A stretch of 64,000 bases of DNA from Vitis vinifera (GCF_030704535.1 NC_081818.1:23166001-23230000), one strand, 5' to 3'; shown: positions 30,472 through 43,531, numbered from the stretch's first letter. Notes: generated by a model from the letters alone, not told the origin. Translations and numbers: made by a program.

Positions 30472-31511
30472 CAATATTTTCAAAATCGAACTGATCATTG
30501 AACCAAAAAAGTTACTGGTTCACGATTCATTGGTCGGACAAGTGGTCGGATTGGTGATCGAACCCAGGTCAGACCGATGGTCGAATTACGGTTAAACCGG
30601 TGACATCATAAATATATAATTTAAATTTTATTAAAAATAAAATAATTTTAAATTTTAAATTTTAAATATATTTCTTCATCTTATCTTAAACTTATTATCA
30701 TATTGATATTTCTATTTCTATTAAATAATAAAAATATAGCTTTTAATGGTTAACATGAAATAACATTTTATTATTTAAATATATTTACATTTTAATAATT
30801 ATATAATTTATTATTTCTTATCTTAAAAATTATTAATTGTTTATTTATATTTATTATCTTGAAATTAAGTATAGATAAATATAAATATTTATTTTTAATT
30901 TTGATGTGCTAGATTTAAATTTTTTCCATAAAATTTACATACCCATTTAATAAGTTTACATTTGAGAGATTTAATCTTATACCCATTTAATGACTTACAT
31001 GACTTAATAGTCATTGTCCATCCCACATTTTATATATATATAAAACCTTTAAAAACCCTTAGGAGCCGTCTTTACCTTCACTCTTTCTCTTTCTTTTTTA
31101 TCCCCTCTTTTCTATCAACAACCTTTACCTCTTTGTTTTCCTCCAAATCTTACATTCTCTCTAATGCCTTTACCAACATAGTTGTGCCCATGTTTTACAA
31201 AATTGTCTCCACTGCCTTTTTGTTATTATCATCTTTGCTCAGAAAAAGCTTCCTTGTCACCATCCTGCTCACCAAAAAATGCTTCCACACCGCCATTCTC
31301 CACATCTCCACCTCTAAATTTTTGGGTTAAAAAAACATATTAGTTCTTACAAAACCAGTTGGGTGGTTTGGCTTAGCGGTTGAATCGCCAAGTTGCAAGG
31401 TTCTTGGTTTAATACCTTGCCCGACCCAAATGACGAACCAAATTGGATTAAGAACCAATTGATAGTTCAACTAGTTGAATCAACCAATCCACCCTAATTT
31501 TTAAAACATTG
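30472..31511. mobile_element. Terminal-inverted-repeat DNA element between two arrays
   Basis: The left end CAATATTTTCAAAATCGAAC and the right end, reversed, CAATGTTTTAAAAATTAGGG form imperfect inverted termini. Inside each end are blocks of the gaaccggttcaacc type: left ggtcggattggtgatcgaac, right aaccaattgatagttcaac. Flanking 8-mers cattttat (30464-30471) and tcttttat (31512-31519) agree at 6 of 8 positions, as a decayed target duplication might. No transposase frame is visible, so the element is non-autonomous. An hAT or Mutator relation is possible but not shown. Confidence 0.5.
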
Positions 31512-31519
31512 TCTTTTAT

Positions 31520-32690
31520 CATGCATATCACTACCATATATGTGGGCCTTTGATTATTGTGTATTACCACTATAGATTTATAGGTGGGCTTTTATCATGC
31601 ATATCACCACTATAGATATGTTATTTGTGGGCCTCTGAATATTATGTATCACCACCATAGATTGGTATTTGTAGGTTTTTATCATGCATATCACCACCAT
31701 ATATATGTTATCCATAGGCCCTTGAGTATCATGTATCACCATCATAGATTGGAATCTGTGGGATTTTATCATGCATATCACCACATATATATGTTATCTA
31801 TGGGTCTATGATTATTATGTATCACTACCATAGATTGGTATCTATGGGCCTTTTATCAACATTTCACCACTATAAATTGGTATCTATAGGCCTTTAATTA
31901 TTAACATCTCACTATCATATATTGACATTTATGGGCCTTTCGTCAAGTATCACCACCATAGATTAACATCTATGGGCCTTTTATCAAAATATCACCACCA
32001 TACATTGGTATTTATGAGCGTTTATTAGAGTATCACCACCATAGATTGACATTTATGTTCTTTTATCAACATATCACCATCATAAATTGACATTTATGAG
32101 TCTTTTATCATAATATTACCACCATAGATTTTCATTTATGAGTCCTTTATCAAAGTATCACCACCATAGATTGACATCTAGGAACTTTTTATCAAAGTAT
32201 GACCACCATAAATTTTCATTTGTGAGCCTTTTATCAGCGTTTCACCATTATAGATTGGTATCTATGGGTCTTTTATCAATATTACCACCATAGTTTGTTA
32301 TTTATGGGCCTTTTATCATAATATCACCACCACATATTTGTATCTATGGACCTTTATTTGAGTATCATCACTATAGATATATTATTTGTGGGTTTTGTCA
32401 TTATCACCACCATAGATACATCTATGAGCCTTTTATTGTTGTGTATCACCACCATGGATTGGTATTTATGGGTGTTTGATAATTGATAGCACGACTATAG
32501 ATTAGTATTTATGGGTCTTTGATTAGTATTGTCATCATAATTTGGTGTTTATGGGTCTTTTAGAGTATCACCACCATTAATGTGTATTTGTGGGCATTTT
32601 AGTATCATTGCCATAAATTAGTATCTATGGGATCTTCTAAGTTTCACTACCATGGATTTATGTATGTGGAGTTTTTCTTAGTTCATCATT
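31520..32690. repeat. Degenerate tandem array, about 28 units of about 42 bp
   Basis: About 28 successive units follow the consensus tatcaccaccatagattggt then atctatgggccttttatca. The caccaccata core and the tatgggcc tail drift from unit to unit. Small frames crossing it on either strand are only the repeat read as codons. The array starts directly at the right end of the inverted-repeat element. A diverged satellite or minisatellite locus is the simplest reading. Confidence 0.9.
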
Positions 32691-35600
32691 TCATCAATAA
32701 CCCGAAGTTAGTCATTGTATTCACATTCTCCTCGACACCATAAAGCATCACCACCTAAGGTTTCTCATTCCCCATTGTATATGACACAACCTTTTTAGTT
32801 TAGAGCACATGTTTCAATCATATTGCTTAGCGCCCTTCACTTCATGCCTCTTATAGTACAAATGCAAATTTCCCTTTATATGTGTTTGTTCTTGTACTCT
32901 TTGGTGGTCTAGTTGTTACTTGACTTCAATATTGATTTTTGAGCCACTTTTGGAGGTCTTTTGAAGAGAATATTGAATTTGTAGTATAACTTTAAAGGTG
33001 TCCTATGAGCCATTTTCCTTGCCCAACGTTTTATTACTTCTTTTTCTCGGTTGTAGGTCCTCTTGGATTTTGTTTTGGTTTATGCAGACTTGTGTTCTAT
33101 TAGAAAAAAAATTTGTGGTTTTTCTTGTTTTTTAGCAGAGTTCACTTTGTTCCACTCATTGTTCATGTTTTTATTTCACTTTCGCATCCACATTCATTTC
33201 ATTTATGAACTCTATTAAAGATGAACATATTTTTAGATTTCAAAAATTTGTCTTAGCTCATTTCATTAGAGTTTTTTTAGGCTTTTTTTACTTAAATTTT
33301 TAAACCTAATTTTTTTTTGTTTTAATTTAAGCCCATTTCTTCTTCATGCCTAAGAACCCATTTATAAGGAAAATCCTAAGGTTTGATGGGTTCTTTTCCT
33401 CCACAACTGTTTACCCATTTTTTCCCTTCCATTTTACCTTTATTTTCCATCACTTTCACTCCACCTAAACACATATTTCCTCTCTTGTCTTCAACCTTTC
33501 TTTATTCACTTTTTTTTTTTTTTTTTCCATTCTCTCTTCATACCCACGTCTCCACCATCTCTATTGTACCAATCACCACCAACTAGTCACAAGCACTGCC
33601 TATCTCTGACCACTATCCCTCTCTCTCATTCTCACTTTTTTTTCCTTCTTTTCTCGACATATTGTCGTTCCTTTGCCACCATCCATCTATAGGTTTTTTA
33701 AGAGATTCATAAGATGTTTATTTTATTTTATTTTATTTTATTTCTATAGTAACTGATGTTGGGGCTAATTTTCATTATTTTTGGGTTTGCTTTCATTTGA
33801 TTTGTATATTTTTTGTGGATTTTGGGTTGAGCTTAAGTGATTTGAATATCATTTGAATCTTGTTTAATAATTCACATTCATGATTTGGGTTTATTGACTT
33901 ACGTTTTATTTGAGTTTATTGAAAATTATTTTAAGCTTTTATCATTGGTTATTTCATTGAATTTATTTGATTGGACTTGTTGAGTTTATTAATATTAGAA
34001 TTAGATCGTTGAGTTGCATGATTTGGGTCTCTTAGATCAAAGATCCATTTTTATTAGTTGGGCCTAATATAATTTATTTGATTTGGGCTTTGGACTTGAT
34101 ATGCTATTGATTTAGGCCTTATTTTCTATTGTAAATGGGTCCATTATGTTTGACATGTAGATGGTCGATTTTGCTAAAGAAAAGGGAGTTGAACCCTTAT
34201 AAAAGGGCACAAACCCCTTAAGGCACTACGCAATGGTGGTGGACAGTTTTCTAGAGAATTTCATTCCCTCATTTTTCTTTTTCCTTTTGTGTTTTTTCTT
34301 TCTTCTTGTATCATCTTGGAGAGAAAGTAGACTGTTTTATATTTGATTTGATAGTTGGTCATTAGAGTTTTGGAGATCTCTTGGATTGTTTTGTTGTGGA
34401 CTTTTGTGAGTATATTTCTTTCTCACTTCTATCTACTAATTTTATTTTTCTTATTTGATCTTCAAAATAATTTTTTTCGATATATTTGTTAGTTATATAT
34501 TCTAGTTGTTTTTTTGTTTGATTTTGTAATTAATTTTCTAGACATATTTGTTAGTTGTATATATATGTATATATAAACACACACACTCGTAAGTTTAGAT
34601 ATTGCTTTTCTTATAAGCTCCATTTTAACTTATAGAATAATTTATTTTATATTAATAAAATATTTATATTATTAGTATTATCTTATAATATACATTTTAT
34701 TTTAATTCCCATTTTCAACAAAATAAAATAAAAATAAGAACCATCGACACAAATGGTGTCTAATTTATTAGAATAAAAAACATTTATTTAAAAGTAAATA
34801 AAAATTAGGGGTTTCAACCTTATCAACAAATCACAAATAAACAAACTAATTGTAATCAAATAAATCAAAATTTATTGTAAATGTGGTGGTGAATGACCAC
34901 CACATGAATTGTGGAATTAAAAAATGTTTATTTATAAACTTCCATTACTCATCTCAAAGAAGAGTAATAGAAGGTCATTTGGAAAGCGATTTTCCATCCC
35001 TTGTAGAAGACTCATCTCGAGCAAGAAGAAATTCTCTCTTTCTCTTATTCTCTCAACTTTCTTGACTTTTTTCTCTTATTCCTTCTTCCCCATTACATAT
35101 CATTAAAGTAATACATATTTGTCTCTATCTTTATTTATATTGCATTTATTCTTGTTTTAAAACAAAATCATATATGTCCGAACTATTTTTTAATACAAAA
35201 TACCTGAACTGGTATCTTGATATGAGAAAAAGCAAACTATTTAATCAATATAAATACTCAAATTAAAATAAACAAATAAAGATTGTTACTTAGATAAATG
35301 GAATGGATCATTTCAAGTCTTCCATTATTTGTTTAGTATAATTCAAACATGCAACAAAGTTGATTAAGTAACATTATATACCACCAACCACTTATTAGTG
35401 TTTTGCAATATTTTATATGACGTAGGCCCATGCAAACTTTATACTTGAATATTCAATGCTATTATATTCCTTTTGGTTGGCATTGAATTTATTAGAGATG
35501 TATAAAAATCATAATTCAAGTTTGAATTTTGGTGTGAAGACAACGTATGTTCAAATGTAAGAAAATCATTAGATCATTGAAAACCAATTAAATATCCATT

Positions 35601-36780
35601 CAACAATTTACACAATTTTATAGGCTTTGATTATTGAAAAATTTGAAAAAAAAAATTAACACAAAAAATAGATAAAAAAATACAAAAATAAAAAATTAAA
35701 TTAAATTAAATAAATTATTTTATATGATATTTAAGACTCATTTAATGTCTGGGTAAAATTAAATAATTTAAAAATATAAATTTTAACTAATTTTAATTAT
35801 ATATTTGTATTTTTTTTATAGTAAAATCATAAAAAAATAAGTTTTAATTTTTTTTCCTTATTACTTTCAAGAACTAAACATAATTTTAATGATTATTTTC
35901 AATGGAAAAAATTGAGGAAAAAAAAACATTAATTGACACCAAGCACCAAAAAAGCATTTCATAAAAAAAAAAATAATGGAATTTTTTTAAAACAGTTTTC
36001 TTGTTACTTAAAACAAAAAGCACAAAAAACAAGTGTTTCGAATTTTTTAAAAATTATTTAAAAAAATAATTATATAAACATGTAAAATAATTAAAAATAA
36101 AAAAATTGATATAAAATTTATTTTTAAAATAGATTTAAAAATAAGTTAAAAATATTTTAGGTTTCTATAGAGACTTTTACTTTATAAAAATGAAAGAAAA
36201 ATTTTTAAAAACTATTTTTTGGAATTGTTTTTGAAGGAATCAGCCATTATTACTATTGAGATGTTGGGTTGAATTTTAAGACGGTGGATTCGGGTAATAA
36301 TAATCATACTTTAAATTTTTTTTTAGGAACTTCCTTATAAATAAAGAGAGAATTTTAATATTTGACTTTTTATATATTTCTGAGTTGGTGTTGTGACCCA
36401 TGAAGACACGTGTTGACCTATTAATTAGGTTTGCCATGCAAAGGGCTGAAAATTATAACACAATAATAGAAATTTCTGACAATATAAAATTATTAATTAT
36501 TATTTATTAACATAATAATCCCACATATTAATTACTATATTATAAATAATAAAAATATTAAAAAAGGAAAATTTAATTGCTATATTATAATTAACAAAAG
36601 ATATATAAAAAAAAGAAAGTGATATGATTGCCTTCTAAAAAAATATTTGGACAAAAGATTCCATAAAACCAGCATAATTCAGTTTTATTGTTTCAATAAA
36701 AAAGGGGACGATGAATATGCAATTGAAAATTGATAGAAGGTGGTACACTTTGTTTTCGTAAAAGTTAGGATTGTCTCTGA
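32691..36780. other. AT-rich spacer upstream of the RING gene
   Basis: No gene seen. Around 33770-34140 the words gatttgggttt, tttattg and gggcc recur loosely, suggesting another very old array. 33725-33745 holds a (TTTTA)n run. Confidence 0.5.
35985..36235. mobile_element. Second copy of the MITE-like family
   Basis: This stretch matches the interior of the element at 18970-19292 in order: taattatataaacatgtaaaataattaaaaataaaa, then atttttaaaatagatttaaaaata, then attttaggtttctatagagacttttac, then aaaactattttttggaattgttttt. The ends are more eroded than in the other copy. It supports both being members of one dispersed family. Confidence 0.6.
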
Positions 36781-38048
36781 AGTCTGAGTGTGGAGTATGC
36801 CACCCACCACCGAAGGTCCAACCGAGGTCGCTTTAATTCCGCGTGCTCATCGCTTTTCTCGCCCAAATTTACAAACAATTTCCCCAATATAGATTCCATA
36901 CTAGCATCCAACTTTCAGGTTCTGGGTTTTCTGTGACTACCCGCAAAGATCATAGCTTTTTCCCTCTTCCTCTCCTTCACTTACTAACTCTTCAGGTATT
37001 GGATATGGGGGTTGGATGCTCTGTTCAGTGTTCAATTTGATGGGTTGAAATGGGTCTTTTTTGTTTTTTTGATCCGTGAATTTTGCTGGGTCGATCTTTG
37101 TTTTTGTCTTTTCACATGGGAATTATTATTATTATTATTATTTTTAATTCCATTTGTGTTCGCCATGTTTGTTTACAGAGTTGTGGATTTTCCCTTCGGT
37201 TGGTGTGTTCCTCTTTTTTTTCCTTGTTGTCAAAGGAAAGAACCCCTTTCTTGATTTTGAAGAAATCCTGAAAACAAGTTCTAACTTTTCATTGAAAATA
37301 AGAGAAAATTTGTTGACATGGATTGTTGCTTTCTCATATTCTGTCATATGTCTGGGTATTGGCTTTGCAGCTGTCCTTGATTCCTCGCCAAAAATTATTT
37401 TGAATAAGATATATTTGTGGGTGTATAGCTTCTTCAAGAAAGAGAAGTATTGCTTGCTTGCTCAGTGGTTAATTTATAATCTCTATGAAATGGATGCAGT
37501 TTTCAGTTGCCTTTTTAATCAATTTGTTTACGGGACAATTCTGTTTGTTCTTAATGCCATTAATAAAGTAATTTGTTTCATAATTATCCAGATATGACTT
37601 GTTTTTGTAAAAACCATTTTGTTGGGATTGTTTTTTTTAAGGAAGGGTAGGCGTCAACCACGTTAATCAGTGATTAAAATTTGTGATATGATACAATGTG
37701 TATGGATTGTTTCCTTCTAGCTGCATGATTCATTAAATTGATCAGATGTTAAAATCAGCTCTTTCCGGTGACTCTTATGCTCATGATATATATCTTTCTT
37801 ATTTTACAGGTGAATCCTACAAGGACATTAGAATTTTGGGTATAGAAGAGAGAGGGTACTGGTTCGCAGAGGCACTATTACTTCTGCGAGCATAGCGTCC
37901 CCTCTCATTCCTTTTATATCCACATCTGTTTATTGCCCCAAGTATTTCTTTCCTACCCCATAGCCTCGACACATTTGTTTTTTGTGGATGTGATTGGGGA
38001 ATCACGGTGGAGGGTTTTAAGTGAAAGGAAGAGGTCGAGACTGGCATC
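36780..38048 (+). promoter_or_regulatory. 5' UTR of the RING gene with a predicted intron
   Basis: A predicted leader intron runs from 36996 (ttcag|gtattgg) to 37809 (ttttacag|gtgaatc), putting UTR exons at about 36800-36995 and 37810-38048. The small frames in this part (for example in 37150-37600) show no family resemblance and lie inside the intron. The promoter would be just upstream of 36800. The exact start of transcription is unknown. Confidence 0.5.
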
Positions 38049-41000
38049 ATGGGTTCTGTTTGTTGCTGTTTGCGGGTTGAGGATTTTGACGATTATGTAA
38101 ATCCCAACAGTTCCATATATAGGAACTGTATGTGCCTCAGTTGCTTTGTTCAGAACTTCTTGAATGTGGTATATTTCATAGTTCTTGTTACTAACTTTTA
38201 TTTTTATCAAATCCTTTTGTGAAAGTGTCATTTGATTGAATTACAAAATTCAAGCACACCTGGAAAGGATAACATCTGCATCCCTCTGCCAGTCATGTAA
38301 TTTGGGCATTGTCACCTGGTATTCGGCTGTAACAGAAAACTTACAGTGCTTTCCCTTCTCCTAAATTCTAGCAACAGGCAATGGGTTGCATACATCTTTT
38401 CCTTATCTATCATTAGATTCTTGAAGGGTAAAACTTGAGTTTGATTTCAGACATGTGTTAGAACCCTCCCTAATTGCTATGCTGCAAATCAAGAGAGAAT
38501 TTCTCCAGGCGATTGGTTCATTAGCAACAAAAAGATATGTTATCTAAATGTGACCAATGTTAGACTACTGTATGCGGAGGGATAATTTTGAGTGGGTGAA
38601 ATAACACTTCATCAGATGGTAAACTTATGCCTCATGTTCTACACTTGCCAGGTGAAATAAACCTTAAGCCTCTGTTTATTCCCAAGGCAACATAAGGGGG
38701 TATGGTTGTATTCTTTGAGTGACGGTAGTGTCAATCCCTCCACGTGCCTATTGTTTATCCTGGAGTAGCTTGTTAGAACTGTGTTTTTCTGGCACATCAA
38801 AAGAACATTGAATTACAAACCCCTGGATGGGGAAGATAGGAAATATCTGCTTGACCAACTTGAAGAAGACACCTCCATGCCTATCAACCTGAAGGATCAG
38901 AAGGGTTTGCTTTCTTTTCCCCAAGATCATTCTCAGTCAAAGAAAGTATAGGGTGGACGAGTTGTTCCTATCTCCCTGGAGGTAGGGAACAATCAGTGTT
39001 TGGTTGTGGGATCAAAATATGGTTGTTGAAACAGCTAAAAGGCATGGCACACTGCAAGAAGTGGATGACCAACTGCAATAATGAATAGTTGCTCAATTGC
39101 TTGTTTACCCATGCCTGATGACACAAAGATTGCTTCAATAGTATCCAGCTTCACTTCTAGTATGGTCCTCTTTGACTGGTCCCTTCCTCCTTCCTAAGGA
39201 GGAATAGAGTGGTTGACACTAATCTCTCCTTCTTTGTCTCTCTTCCATTTGCTTTTTGTTTAACATTACTGGCCTTCTGTGTAGCATCCCCTTATTGATT
39301 TATTAACTTGTCAGAGTTCATCCATTATCCTACTGTTAAGGCTATATCTTATGGTAAATGCAAGCTTACCTTAGCCTTTTTCATGCCCTAATGTGATTCA
39401 TGAGCGTTATATCACATATATTCTAACTTATTGGTAATCCTTTGCACGTGCACTCCATTCCTTGGAATAATACTTCCCTAAATGTTAAAAACTCTTGAGT
39501 CTCTTCTACATTGCAGTTGGGCAAAACCTTAGATTTTGTTCTGATTTTAATTGGAGGGGTGGGAGACTTTGTTCATATGTTGCATTAGTTGAAATCTTTG
39601 AAGGAGACATCATGTCTCAAAAAATCTATGTAGGAAACATCATGTCTGGGTTAGAGATTGAAAGAGTGGGAAGTGGTGTTGCAGAAAAGGAATATGAATT
39701 GTCAGTATTAATGATCACATGCAAGAACTCATTAAATTTTCTACAATTTAGATCCCACTTACATGAAGTCAATTGTCACTGTGTTTCTGTATTTACTGTG
39801 GTTGTTTCTTCACACAGAATATGTAGTTCCAGTCTTTCATTTTCCCTTCCGATTCAGTTTCTTGATCTTCATAAAGTTAGTTTTTAAATAAGAGAAATAA
39901 AGAAAGTTGATTGAGAAAAACAAAATATGAGGAAGGATAAGATATTCTTCTTTCTGGGTATGAACAATGCTTTCTTTTTTCTTTTTCTTTTTTTTTTTGT
40001 TTCATAATTTCCTTTTGAATTTGTGATCCGTGTTATGTCTCCCAAATGCAAGGACTTGTTTACTTCTTTGCAGAATCATACAGTTGTGCTAATGGACCAA
40101 GAAATCTGTTAGAAAGTACCTACTTTTCAATATTCACCATCCTAGGAATCAACATGTGTTAGTCTGAGTTTGTAAGTCTAGCTTATAGTAGTTTATTTTA
40201 TAATTTGCCAGATTGACCTTTGATTAATTGTTTGTTTTTTGGATAAGCAAGTAACCTTACAAATGATTCATATTTTATAGTAGTATGAAGCTAGGTAAAT
40301 TTTAGATATGCAAACTTTACCTTTAAGTATTCCCTTTGTTGGAATTTCGACCTGCTTCTTTTCCTTTTTTTCTTCCCCTTTTTATCTTTTTGTAATATAC
40401 ATCTCATTTTTGAAAAGGGGAAGTGCTTGCTGTCCCTTCATTATTTTTGGGTGAGGAAGCAAGTTTTCAAAGGAATGAGGATATTTTATGGTTGTATGCA
40501 TTTATTCAAATTATAGTGAGTTTACCTTCTAGTATTCTTTTTGATTTAACTCCAACCTTCTCTTCTTTGTTTCTGTCTCTTATCTCTTTGTAGTATACAT
40601 CATTATTTCGAAGAGGGGAAGTGAATTCCATCCCATCATCCATTCAGGGGGCGGCTTCTTTGAGTTCCACTACATCCCTTGATGACTCTTTATCTGACAT
40701 GTATCGTTCTCCTCCAAGGCCCTTGCCTTATGATGTGGACCCGAGGAATTTCCGCTTGCAGCGGGATGGGCTTGTTTCAAGACGCGAGAAGGGTTCAAGT
40801 CATTCACATGAGGAGTCAGAACCTCTAAGAAGTGATACTGATGGGGATTCAGAATCTTTGATTACCAGAGACAAGTGGAATGAGTCAGATGATGGATCAA
40901 AAGAACAGCGCCCCAGGTCCTCAGTGAAGCATTCGATGGCAAAAACAACAATGGGACTTGGGTTTATTTATTCATCGTCAGAAGATGAGGATGTCTGTCC

Positions 41001-42851
41001 AACATGTCTTGAAGGTAAAAGTTTATAATATATTTTCCTTTTTATGTTGTAGCAATAAAACTAAACTATGCTATAACCTTGATATGCAAACACAGCTAAC
41101 CCATGCTGTAACCTTCATATCTAAGGTGCTTCTCCCTAGTCCCTACTGATTGTTAGCACACTGGATGCTTGATGATGGGCTGATACTTTTGTGTCAATAT
41201 ATGCCAAAATCAGCTTGGACACTTTAAAATCTGCTTATATCCATTCACTTTTAACATTTGCAGAAAAAGCATATATTATGCATTTTTGTTGTGGGATTTA
41301 CAATTGGTTACATACTGACACAAATATCAATTTTCTTTTTGAATAATCTTGATTGGGAAATGTAATGTTGCTCTATTAACCTGAAGTAACAAACATGCAC
41401 ATTTTCTAATAATAAACTAATTGCATAAGAAAGTAGAAAATAAAAATATACAAACAAAGAAAGCTAAGGGGTAAGTGTCCGCTCTTACCAAAAATAATGA
41501 CGTAGTGGAAGCCATTCAATTTCAACAGTAAAATTAACTGAGGTAGCGAGAAGCCAAGAACTTATGAGCTTTTCTTTCACTGTGACCATTAGAAATTCAT
41601 TCCCTCCACACCCACCCACCAAAAGAATACACATTCTCACTCCAAACTGGTGAGAAGGGCAGAGTTGCAACAATTGTTTAATGAAGAAGGCAAGCTATTG
41701 TGGTAGCTGGGAAGCAATGGCATCCTGATTTGGGGGGGGGGGGGGGGGGGTGTGTTTTTGTGATAGCTTACTGCTTGCTCCTCTCTCTCCATGCTCTTTT
41801 CCTTCAATAGATTAGCCCCAAAGCTGTGAGGGAAATTTTTGGTGATTGAGAGGCATCACTACACAGAGAGTGCTAACTAAGTTTACTAACTTCCAAGCCA
41901 ACATGCAAGTCAAAAGCAGCATTTTGCGAGGTTTCAATCTTGTCATTATTAGGTTGATGATTCTGTTAACTGTACTCAAATATTAGAATGTTTTAGGGTA
42001 TAGATTCTGATTTGTTCATACTTATCTTTTATGCAGAATATACTCCAGAAAATCCCAAGATAATGACAAAATGCTCTCACCATTTTCACCTTGGTTGTAT
42101 ATATGAATGGATGGAGAGAAGTGAAACATGTCCAGTCTGTGGCAAGGTATCGTTTTTCATTTCTGTCATGTGAAGTTGCTTGTTTACTTTGTCATAGCAT
42201 TGATTAGGCATAGGTCACATCTTCAATACACTGCTTCATATAAAATATTGAACTACTGAGTAAGATATTTGATCTCCAGCCCATAAGTTCAGCAGTTTTG
42301 GATTATTCTTGTCACTTTTCATTCTAAGCAAAACATTATATTATTTTGCTAGAAGCAGAACCTCCTAATTTTCATTTCATCCAAGGCCTAGCTCTAGAAG
42401 TATTGAAGTGCCCATTTCTTGTCTTAAGTGGCACCAATTGCTATCCCTATGTGGTTTTCATTGATTTTTCACCGTCACATTTTAGGTTTAGTATTGGAAG
42501 CATAGACAGCTGATTATTATTATTATTATCATCCTTGTTTATTAAAGTAAAATGGACGAAATTAGAGAAAACTTCTCATTTGTAGTATCATCAGGTTTTG
42601 AAATCAAAATATTAGGAGGACTGAATCATTTATGTTTTTATATTCATTTCCTCTGCTCTCTTGGCACCAAACAGGGCCAGCTGCTCCAGCTGCTTACTTG
42701 TTTGATGTATGAATTATTTATGGAGATAGGCATAGTGAGAATAAACTTGGTGCACAAAAATGTATCTTTCCATCTCCATCTTGCTTAATAATGACATTAT
42801 GTTCATTTGGTTTGGCTTTTCTAGGTTATGATGTTCGATGAAACGACTTGA
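38049..42851 (+). CDS. RING-H2 E3 ubiquitin ligase, At3g02290-like
   Basis: Four exons: 38049-38168, 40594-41014, 42037-42146, 42825-42851; 678 bases, 225 aa. The N-terminus MGSVCCCLRVEDFDDYVNPN has Gly2 and three following cysteines, a pattern suited to N-myristoylation and palmitoylation, so membrane attachment is likely. The middle is serine-rich with YTSLFRRGE, PRPLPYDVDPR and SRREKGSSHSHEE. The C-terminus carries a RING-H2 finger: C175, C178, C193, H195, H198, C201, C212, C215 (ligand spacing complete), then GKVMMFDETT. It should transfer ubiquitin from an E2 to unknown substrates. The layout matches the plant family of Arabidopsis At3g02290. The last exon has only nine codons including the stop. 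Intron 1 contains a dead duplicate of the exon 2 border. Confidence 0.95.
40240..40440 (+). repeat. Decayed tandem duplicate of the intron 1/exon 2 border
   Basis: This segment repeats, at an offset of about 198 bases, the sequence leading into and beginning exon 2. Compare tttgtaatatacatct...gaaaaggggaagtgcttgctgtccc with tttgtagtatacatca...gaagaggggaagtgaattccatccc. Upstream, attcatattttatagtagtatg pairs with gaggatattttatggttgtatg. In this copy the acceptor AG is AA and the CGA codon is TGA, so it cannot act as an exon. Confidence 0.7.
41732..41750 (+). repeat. 19-base poly-G tract in RING intron 2
   Basis: Uninterrupted run of 19 G followed by TGTGTTTTTG. It may form G-quadruplex structures, and its length in the assembly may be inaccurate. 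Confidence 0.9.
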
Positions 42852-43160
42852 TCTTTACTTGAAAGGTTCTCGTCGTGGATGAAGCCAGCAACAAACAGGA
42901 AAAGAAAAGAGAAAAAGGAAAAAGAGAAAGTGTAGAGTCATTGTGAATACCATAGGTTAAAGTGTGTTATCTGAAAGTAAATATGAAAATTTGGTTTGCT
43001 TAACCATCATGGCAATTATATTCTCTAACTTCCTAGGTTTTCTTCTCATCTGTTGCATTCGAATTGAAAAACTTTCTGGGTATTGTTTCCTAAAAGAGCC
43101 TCAAAACGCTGGAAAGGGAAGTTTGAATGGAATGAAGAAACATCATCCCATATGGAGTAA

Positions 43161-43168
43161 ATTCTCTC

Positions 43169-43200
<32 letters not shown>

Positions 43201-43201
43201 G
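43161..43201 (+). repeat. CT microsatellite
   Basis: (CT)n with one TATC interruption, about 300 bases downstream of the RING stop codon and probably near the 3' end of its transcript. Confidence 0.95.
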
Positions 43202-43531
43202 TATATTGTTAATGGCAGATTTCTCTCTCCCTGATCGTAAAGAACTCAAGGTTCCCTTAGGGCTTGAGCTGAAATACGCAAAATCAACATCCGCCCTAGT
43301 TTCCGCTGTTAGATTCAGAACTCTACAAGCTCTTTGCTCCACCTTTTTTTTTTTTTTCTTATTAATAATTAGTTGAAAAAAAAGAAAAAAAAAGAACCAC
43401 TTGACTATGTGGAAGGAGAATTTCAAATTTATTTATTTAAATTCTTGGTAACCCATAAGAACGTTGGTAATCATTTTTGCAACTTCCATGGAAACTTGAA
43501 ACTGAACCCTGAACTGCCTAGGCAGAGGGGA

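Noticed and set aside
31578..31811. Repetitive open frames on both strands (VVICMIK and HAYHHH patterns)
   Set aside because: They are the 42-bp array read in frames that happen to lack stops, not genes.
37154..37597. 147-codon plus frame upstream of the RING ATG
   Set aside because: Sits inside the predicted 5' UTR intron; hydrophobic, Phe-rich sequence from T-rich DNA with no family match.
39495..39887. 130-codon plus frame in RING intron 1
   Set aside because: Lies within the intron between 38168 and 40594, with no splice support and no recognisable domain.
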